DNA from: Apostichopus japonicus
Taxonomy: Eukaryota; Echinodermata; Holothuroidea; Aspidochirotida; Stichopodidae
DNA length: 64,000 nt
Direction: 5' to 3'
NCBI RefSeq assembly: GCF_037975245.1
Contig: NC_092583.1
Span: forward strand, 5,677,264-5,741,263
Shown here: in pieces, positions 57,801 through 64,000 of the stretch
Layout: each line of letters opens with the position of its first letter
Numbering within the stretch: the first letter of the stretch is position 1
Translations under genes and position numbers: made by a program
The notes under the pieces: generated by a model
Told to the model about the DNA's origin: nothing
What the model saw: only the letters and a program-made list of their open reading frames with translations
Database searches by the model: none

Positions 57801-60800
57801 GAGATATCGCATTTACAAAATTATTCATCATTTCACGCCTAGTGACCCCAAATGACCTTCGACCATCACCAAAAGCAATGCGCTACTGGTTCTGCGTAAG
57901 TTCTTCCCGTACACCGACTACGAGGTTTTTGCGACATTCCCCACTTGAGATATCGCATTTACAAGATTTTTCATCATTTCACGCCTGGTGACCCAAAATG
58001 ACCTTCAACATCCACCAAAAAACTATGCGCTACTGTTTCTTCGTAGGTTCCTCCTGGACATCAACTTAAAGGAATTTGCGACCTTCCCCCCCCCCCCCCT
58101 TGAGATATCGCATTTACAAAATTATTCATCATTTCACGCCTAGTGACCCCAAATGACCTACGACCTTCACAAAAAATATTGGGCTACTGGTTCTGCGTAA
58201 GTTCCTCACGCACACCGATAATGAGGTTTTTGCGACATACACCCCTTGAGATATCGCATTTACAAGATTTTCATCATTTCACGCCTGGTGACCCCAAATG
58301 ACCTACGACCTCCACAAAAAACATTGGGCTACTGGTTCTGCGTAAGTTCCTCACGCACACCGACTATTCGGTTTTTGCGACATACACCCTTTGAGATATC
58401 GCATTTACAAAATTATTCATCATTTCACGCCTAATGACCCCAAATGACCTTCGACCACCACCAAAAGCAATGCGCTACTGGTTCTGCGTAAGTTCTTCCC
58501 GTACACCGACTATCAGGTTTTTGCGACATTCCCCCCTTGAGATATCGCATTTACAAGATTTTTCATCATTTCACGCCTAGTGACCCCAAATGACCTACGA
58601 CCTCCACAAAAAACATTGGGCTACTGGTTCTGCGTAAGTTCCTCACGCACACCGATAATGAGGTTTTTGCGACATACACCCCTTGAGATATCGCATTTAC
58701 AAGATTTTCATCATTTCACGCCTGGTGACCCCAAATGACCTTCGACCTCCACCAAAAACATTGGGCTACTGGTTCTGCGTAAGTTCCTCACGCACACTGA
58801 CTATTAGGTTTTTGCGACATACACCCCTTGAGATATCGCATTTACAAGATTTCTCATCATTTCACGCCTGGTGACCCAAAATGACCTTCAACATCCACCA
58901 AAAAACTATGCGCTACTGTTTCTTCGTAGGTTCCTCCTGGACATCAACTTAAAGGAATTTGCGACCTTCCCCCCCCCCTTTGAGATATCGCATTTACAAA
59001 ATTATTCATCATTTCACGCCTAGTGACCCCAAATGACCTACGACCTTCACAAAAAATATTGGGCTACTGGTTCTGCGTAAGTTCCTCACGCACACCGATA
59101 ATGAGGTTTTTGCGACATACACCCCTTGAGATATCGCATTTACAAAATTATTCATCATTTCACGCCTAATGACCCCAAATGACCTTCGACCACCACCAAA
59201 AGCAATGCGCTACTGGTTCTGCGTAAGTTCCTCACGCACACTGACTATTAGGTTTTTGCGACATACACCCCTTGAGATATCGCATTTACAAGATTTTTCA
59301 TCATTTCACGCCTAGTGACCCCAAATGACCTACGACCTCCACAAAAAACATTGGGCTACTGGTTCTGCGTAAGTTCCTCACGCACACCGATAATGAGGTT
59401 TTTGCGACATACACCCCTTGAGATATCGCATTTACAAGATTTTCATCATTTCACGCCTGGTGACCCCAAATGACCTTCGACCTCCACCAAAAACATTGGG
59501 CTACTGGTTCTGCGTAAGTTCCTCACGCACACTGACTATTAGGTTTTTGCGACATACACCCCTTGAGATATCGCATTTACAAGATTTCTCATCATTTCAC
59601 GCCTGGTGACCCAAAATGACCTTCAACATCCACCAAAAAACTATGCGCTACTGTTTCTTCGTAGGTTCCTCCTGGACATCAACTTAAAGGAATTTGCGAC
59701 CTTCCCCCCCCTTGAGATATCGCATTTACAAAATTATTCATCATTTCACGCCTAGTGACCCCAAATGACCTACGACCTTCACAAAAAATATTGGGCTACT
59801 GGTTCTGCGTAAGTTCCTCACGCACACCGATAATGAGGTTTTTGCGACATACACCCCTTGAGATATCGCATTTACAAGATTTTCATCATTTCACGCCTGG
59901 TGACCCCAAATGACCTACGACCTCCACAAAAAACATTGGGCTACTGGTTCTGCGTCAGTTCCTCACGCACACCGACTATTAGGTTTTTGCGACATACACC
60001 CCTTGAGATATCGCATTTACAAAATTATTCATCATTTCACGCCTAATGACCCCAAATGACCTTCGACCACCACCAAAAGCAATGCGCTACTGGTTCTGCG
60101 TAAGTTCTTCCCGTACACCGACTATCAGGTTTGTGCGACATTCCCCCCTTGAGATATCGCAGTTACAAGATTTTTCATCATTTCACGCCTAGTGACCCCA
60201 AATGACCTACGACCTCCACAAAAAACATTGGGCTACTGGTTCTGCGTAAGTTCCTTCCGCATACCAACTATGAGGTTTTTGCGACATACCCCCCTTGAGA
60301 TATCGCATTTTCAAGATTTTTCATCATTTCACGCCTGGTGACCCAAAATGACCTTCAACATCCACCAAAAAACAAAGCGCTACTGTTTCTTCGTAGGTTC
60401 TTCCTGGACATCAACTTAAAGGAATTTGCGACCTTCCCCCTTGAGATATCTCATTTACAAAATTATTCATCATTTCACGCCTAGTGACCCCAAATGACCT
60501 ACGACCTCCACAAAAACCATTGGGCTACTGGTTCTTCGTAAGTTCATCACGCACACCGACTACGAGGTTTTTGCGACGTTCCCCACTTGAGATATCGCAT
60601 TTACAAGATTTTTCATCATTTCACGCCTGGTGACCCCAAATGACCTTCGACCTCCACCAAAAACATTGGGCTACTGGTTCTGCGTAAGTTCCTCACGCAC
60701 ACTGACTATTAGGTTTTTGCGACATACACCCCTTGAGATATCGCATTTACAAGATTTCTCATCATTTCACGCCTGGTGACCCAAAATGACCTTCAACATC

Positions 60801-61060
60801 CACCAAAAAACTATGCGCTACTGTTTCTTCGTAGGTTCCTCCTGGACATCAACTTAAAGGAATTTGCGACCTTCCCCCCCCTTGAGATATCGCATTTACA
60901 AAATTATTCATCATTTCACGCCTAGTGACCCCAAATGACCTTCGACCATCACCAAAAGCAATGCGCTACTGGTTCTGCGTAAGTTCTTCCCGTACACCGA
61001 CTACGAGGTTTTTGCGACATTCCCCACTTGAGATATCGCATTTACAAGATTTTTCATCAT
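54865..61060 (+). repeat. 3,083-bp higher-order repeat (21 monomers), two tandem copies
   Basis: Copy one is about 54,865-57,970 and copy two about 57,971-61,060. Many landmarks recur at 3,083-3,084 bp, including the long C-tract at 55,002 and 58,086 (15 and 14 C), CGACTATTCGG, TTTGTGCGACATTCC, CGCAGTTACAAG and CGCATTTTCAAG. Where compared, the copies are nearly identical apart from C-tract length and one cluster of about seven differences at 59,231-59,268. A related but shorter copy precedes it at about 52,620-54,860. Confidence 0.92.
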
Positions 61061-62139
61061 TTCACGCCTAGTGACCCAAAATGACCTACGACCTCCACCA
61101 AAAACATTGGGCTACTGGTTCTGCGTAAGTTCCTCACGCACACCGACTATCAGGTTTTTGCGACATTCCCCACTTGAGATATCGCATTTACAAGATTTTT
61201 CATCATTTCACGCCTAGTGACCCCAAATGACCTACGACCTCCACAAAAAACATTGGGCTACTGGTTCTGCGTAAGTTCCTTCCGCATACCAACTATGAGG
61301 TTTTTGCGACATACCCCCCTTGAGATATCGCATTTTCAAGATTTTTCATCATTTCACGCCTGGTGACCCAAAATGACCTTCAACATCCACCAAAAAACAA
61401 AGCGCTACTGTTTCTTCGTAGGTTCTTCCTGGACATCAACTTAAAGGAATTTGCGACCTTCCCCCTTGAGATATCTCATTTACAAAATTATTCATCATTT
61501 CACGCCTAGTGACCCCAAATGACCTACGACCTCCACAAAAACCATTGGGCTACTGGTTCTTCGTAAGTTCATCACGCACACCGACTACGAGGTTTTTGCG
61601 ACGTTCCCCACTTGAGATATCGCATTTACAAGATTTTTCATCATTTCACGCCTATTGACCCCAAATGACCTTCGACCACCACCAAAAGCAATGCGCTACT
61701 GGTTCTGCGTAAGTTCTTCCCGTACACCGACTATCAGGTTTTTGCGACATTCCCCCTTGAGATATCGCATTTACAAGATTTTTCATCATTTCACGCCTAG
61801 TGACCCCAAATGACCTACTACCTCCACAAAAAACATTGGGCTACTGGTTCTGCGTAAGTTCCTCACGCACACCGATAATGAGGTTTTTGCGACATACCCC
61901 CCTTGAGATATCGCATTTACAAGATTTTCATCATTTCACGCCTGGTGACCCCAAATGACCTTCGACCACCACCATAGGCAATGCGCTACTGGTTCTGCGT
62001 AAGTTCTTCCCGTACACCGACTATGAGGTTTTTGCGACATTCCCCACTTGAGATATCGCATTTACAAGATTTTTCATCATTTCACGCCTGGTGACCCAAA
62101 ATGACCTACGACCTCCACAAAAAACATTGGGCTACTGGT

Positions 62140-62483
62140 TCTTCATTAGGTTCCTCCTGGACAACAACTAAAAGAATTGTGCGAGATTCCCCACTTGAGA
62201 TATCGAATTCACCAAATTATTCATGATTTCACGCCTGGCGACCCCCAAATGACTTTCGACCTCCAGCAAAGAACAATGGGCTACTGGTTCTTTGTAGGGT
62301 CGTCTTGCACAATAACTATGAAGTTGTTGCGACTATCTTCTTTTGATTTATCCCGTTTACAAGATTTTTCATTATTTCACCCCTTGTGACCCCAAATGTC
62401 CTTCGACCTTCACCAAAAACAGCGGGCTACTGAAACTCGTTGGGGTCCTCCTGCAGACAATTAATTAAGTTGTTGCGATCTTC
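62140..62483 (+). repeat. Divergent 146-bp units at the array edge
   Basis: Spacing and order of the 146-bp monomer are kept, but many positions differ: TTCATTAGGTTCC, GAACAATGGGCTACTGG, TTTGATTTATCCCGTTTAC and ACTGAAACTCGTTGGGG. The last unit ends at GTTGTTGCGATCTTC, where non-satellite sequence begins. The divergence parallels that at the right edge of the 22-bp array and suggests reduced homogenisation. Confidence 0.85.
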
Positions 62484-62544
62484 AGAGCCCATTATGGCAC
62501 AAAATTGGTTGTAGGCATCTTAGTGCAATTTCGACTGAAGGGGA

Positions 62545-63216
62545 ATGTTCTCCGCACAGTTTTTCGGCAGGGTGTCTCTTCTCGCTGAAAGAAGGACTCT
62601 CGTGTGTTTTTCACCAAAATTTTGGTGCGATTTCCTTAGGAGTTGTCATGAAGAGTTGCACGCCGTGAGTTTTCGACTGAAACGGAATGATTCTCGCCCA
62701 AACTGGGAACTGGTGAAAGGCACCATTTCGCAGAGCGGTGCATCCTCTCGCCGGCAGGAAAAAACATGTGTTGTGGATCCAACAGGCCTGTTCTCGCAAC
62801 CACTTGATCTCAAAACCGGTGGCACCCATCGATTAACGAAGGATTTCCCTCTCGCTAGTGGAGCCCCCCCCCCCCCGATGAATCACGAAACTGTTGGTAG
62901 TCATTGTTTCAGGGACGTTAGTCTCTTCTCTCTGAAAGAAATATCTGGTGCTATTAAGAATAAGACGGATCTAAAACTCGTGGTAGAAACAATTTCCACA
63001 ATATTTCCTCTCGCGATAAGCAGTCAGCTTACAAAACCGTGTCTCAACCTCTTTTCGCAAGAGGTACACCCTTGCGAGTTGTCGAAAGGGCGGGAATGTT
63101 CCCGCTCCTGTTTGATCTATCTCTTGATCAAATTGGCCTGTTCCTCGAATCATATCCCCATACAACTGGTAAAACAACCAATTCCTGTAATGTTGTGTGC
63201 TCATTGCCAAGAGTAG
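62545..63216 (+). other. Unassigned 223-codon open frame, probably not a gene
   Basis: This is the longest frame in the window and one of few that start at ATG. The predicted product begins MFSAQFFGRVSLLAERR and includes DPTGLFSQPLDLKTGGTHR at about residues 78-96, then a proline run encoded by the C13 tract at 62,864-62,876. I recognise no domain, signal peptide or membrane segment. Residues 78-103 resemble a minus-strand frame at 63,630-63,725 that reads DRTGLFVEPVDLEIGGTHR, because the two stretches form an inverted DNA repeat. Between those copies several differences fall at third codon positions, a weak hint of past coding. Dependence on a variable homopolymer, no visible splice context and repetitive DNA argue against a functional gene. 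Confidence 0.25.
62775..62983 (+). repeat. Left arm of a ~200-bp imperfect inverted repeat
   Basis: The arm runs from GGATCCAACAGGCCTGTTC to CTAAAACTCGTGG. Reverse-complementing 63,532-63,723 gives a sequence that aligns along its length, best over the first 73 bases (shared GGCCTGTTC, TTGATCTC, GGCACCCATCGATT) and again at GCGCTATTAAG-like and TCTCGTGG blocks near the end. The middle, with the C13 tract, aligns poorly. The arms are separated by about 550 bp. Confidence 0.75.
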
Positions 63217-63280
63217 CACTACCGGATACTTTTTGAAAACTGGTGGCACCCACTGATTCTGGGGCGTGTCATATCACGCA
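63130..63280 (+). repeat. Third, degenerate copy of the inverted-repeat module
   Basis: ATTGGCCTGTTCCTCGAATC near 63,131 resembles the ACAGGCCTGTTCTCGCAACC start of the left arm. TTTTGAAAACTGGTGGCACCC near 63,231 resembles its CTCAAAACCGGTGGCACCCA part, but here the two are about 100 bp apart instead of about 28. It looks like a copy of the same module broken by an insertion of about 70 bp. Confidence 0.5.
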
Positions 63281-63437
63281 AGAGAGATTCCCATGGATGG
63301 ACCAATAACTGGTCCGTTTTCTGGGGGGTGGTGTCTGCCCTTGTCAAGGCAAACCACTGCAGTAGTCTTCCGACTGGGGGTGGATGTTTCTCGCCCTTCA
63401 TGGAACAAAACTGGTTGTAGACACAGTTATCGGAAGA

Positions 63438-63465
63438 GGCACTGATTCCTACAAGAATCGGTGCC
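63438..63465. repeat. Hairpin-forming inverted repeat
   Basis: GGCACTGATTC at 63,438-63,448 pairs with GAATCGGTGCC at 63,455-63,465, leaving a six-base loop CTACAA. Ten of eleven pairs are Watson-Crick and one would be a G-T pair in RNA. No U-tract follows, and no gene lies upstream that it could terminate. Its role is unknown. Confidence 0.6.
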
Positions 63466-63531
63466 TTCGTTGTCCGTTTTGGCTAGGGCGTTTATTGCGA
63501 GCGGTTATACTTCATCGTGGAACGGCTCCAT

Positions 63532-63723
63532 CCACGAGATTTTTTAGGTCTTAATAGCGCCAGGTGCTTCTCTCCTAGAAAGGAGATAACCGTCCCCTTA
63601 AAAGATGCCTGATTAACAGTAAAATGTGGGGTGTTCCCCTCGCAAAAATTGAAACACTTTGTGAATCGATGGGTGCCTCCAATTTCGAGATCAACCGGTT
63701 CGACGAACAGGCCCGTTCGGTCC
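63532..63723 (-). repeat. Right arm of a ~200-bp imperfect inverted repeat
   Basis: Read on the minus strand this begins GGACCGAACGGGCCTGTTC and follows the left arm at 62,775-62,983. It also contains a perfect short hairpin, TCTCCT at 63,571-63,576 with AGGAGA at 63,581-63,586 around AGAA. A 77-codon minus-strand frame covers it but starts at TTG, so I do not call it a gene. Confidence 0.75.
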
Positions 63724-63807
63724 AAAGCGAGAGGAGTCTACTAACGTAGAGGTGACACCACCAGTTCGGTGCCTGTCACAGTTTCAAGTTAAATCTGGGT
63801 AACATTC

Positions 63808-63823
63808 CGTTTGTCGACAAACG
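63808..63823. repeat. 16-bp perfect palindrome
   Basis: CGTTTGTCGACAAACG is its own reverse complement and has a SalI site at the centre. It lies about 45 bp inside the right boundary of the non-satellite segment. One such perfect 16-mer is about what chance gives in 64 kb, so I attach no function to it. Confidence 0.7.
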
Positions 63824-63868
63824 CCAATTTTCTCCGTCAAAGTAGACCTCCAGTAAACGACCTTTACC

Positions 63869-64000
63869 CTTCATATATCCCGTTTACAAGATTTTTCACC
63901 ATTTCACATCTGGTGACTCCGAATGACCTCTGAATTAAACCAAAAACAATGGGCGACTAAAACTCGTTGGGGTCCTCCTGCAGGCCACTAATGAAGTTGT
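63869..64000 (+). repeat. Resumed divergent 146-bp satellite unit, cut by the window end
   Basis: CTTCATATATCCCGTTTACA, then AGATTTTTCACCATTTCACA, TGACTCCGAATGACCT and CTAAAACTCGTTGGGGTCCT follow the order of the 146-bp monomer. The CTCGTTGGGGTCCTCCTGCAG variant is shared with the last unit before the insert (62,434-62,454) and with no unit of the main array that I saw. The two flanking units therefore belong to one divergent subfamily. Confidence 0.88.

Larger units (their letters stand above)
40835..62483 (+). repeat. ~146-bp tandem satellite array
   Basis: About 148 head-to-tail units occur at ~146-bp spacing, measured for example by TTGAGATATC at 42,051, 42,197 and 42,343. The conserved core is CTTGAGATATCGCATTTACA followed by AGATTTTTCATCATTTCACG and a TGACCCCAAATGACCT block. 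Three main unit types are seen: one with CACCACCAAAAGCAATGCGC, one with CTCCACAAAAAACATTGGGC, and one with CATCCACCAAAAAACAAAGC plus CTGGACATCAACTTAAAGG and a C-tract. These often alternate as ~440-bp trimers. Every unit type has an EcoRV site. Recurrent 62-63-codon plus-strand frames begin at TTG of CTTGAGATATC and depend on a one-T deletion in AAGATTTTCATC. They are not gene evidence. Confidence 0.96.
62484..63868. other. ~1.4-kb non-satellite segment interrupting the 146-bp array
   Basis: The segment is bounded by CTTC on both sides (62,480-62,483 and 63,869-63,872), with satellite stopping at the left and resuming at nearly the same monomer position at the right. It is richer in G and C than the arrays and internally repetitive. 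A ~200-bp inverted repeat joins 62,775-62,983 and 63,532-63,723. Short modules such as TTCGACTGAAGGGGAATG and CTGGTGGCACCCA recur, and GTCTCTTCTCGCTGAAAGAA at 62,574 resembles 62,921-62,940. I do not recognise a transposase, reverse transcriptase or other domain in any frame. It could be a non-autonomous mobile element, a fragment of another repeat family, or part of a larger compound repeat. The CTTC flanks could be a target duplication or chance. Confidence 0.6.

Noticed and set aside
42643-60046. Recurrent 62-63-codon plus-strand frame in the 146-bp satellite
   Set aside because: It starts at TTG of CTTGAGATATC and exists only in units with a one-base deletion in the T-tract (AAGATTTTCATC). 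It spans about 1.3 monomers and is closed by ordinary unit sequence.
1-62483. Telomeric repeat arrays
   Set aside because: No TTAGGG-, TTTAGGG- or TTAGG-type tandem run was seen on either strand.
62971-63401. Minus-strand frames of 92 and 60 codons in the non-satellite segment
   Set aside because: They overlap the longer plus-strand frame or repetitive modules, contain no recognisable domain, and lie in DNA with inverted and direct repeats.
63438-63465. Rho-independent terminator
   Set aside because: The hairpin has no following T-run and no upstream gene, and the surrounding DNA is eukaryotic satellite.

Overview
This window is almost entirely satellite DNA from a eukaryotic genome, the kind found in heterochromatin or near a centromere or telomere. 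I see no supportable protein-coding gene, tRNA, rRNA or CRISPR array. The lineage cannot be read from the sequence: no conserved gene is present and I do not recognise the satellite families.

Layout. (1) Positions 1 to about 30,424 are one head-to-tail array of a 22-bp monomer, roughly 1,380 copies, already under way at the window start. Its unit is CG followed by CACATTCGATTGATCGGTAC. Recognisable variant monomers make long duplicated blocks visible, with offsets of 286, 508, 596, 951, 1,369, 1,437, 1,985, 2,055, 3,133 and 5,039 bp. Monomers become degenerate over the last 0.6 kb. (2) From 30,425 to about 40,834 lies an AT-rich array of a ~235-bp monomer (about 44 copies) with short dyad symmetries and a HindIII site in most units. 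(3) From about 40,835 to 62,483 lies an array of a ~146-bp monomer (about 148 copies). It is largely organised as ~440-bp trimers inside larger repeats of about 9 and 21 monomers. Nearly every unit carries an EcoRV site and a direct repeat of TGACC half-sites spaced by four bases. (4) From 62,484 to 63,868 is a ~1.4-kb non-satellite segment, internally repetitive, with a ~200-bp inverted repeat. It interrupts a divergent edge of the 146-bp array, which resumes at 63,869 and runs off the window.

The numerous open reading frames are by-products of repeat structure. Most satellite ones begin at TTG, repeat every 22 residues because 22 bp is not a multiple of three, and are duplicated only because the DNA is duplicated. 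One ATG-initiated 223-codon frame in the 1.4-kb segment is noted but not called a gene.

There are no genes to work together here. The biological content is the architecture: three unrelated satellites touching without spacers, nested higher-order repeats, a conversion-like patch, a repair scar with templated filler, variable C-tracts, and a nuclear-receptor-like DR4 motif repeated over 21 kb.
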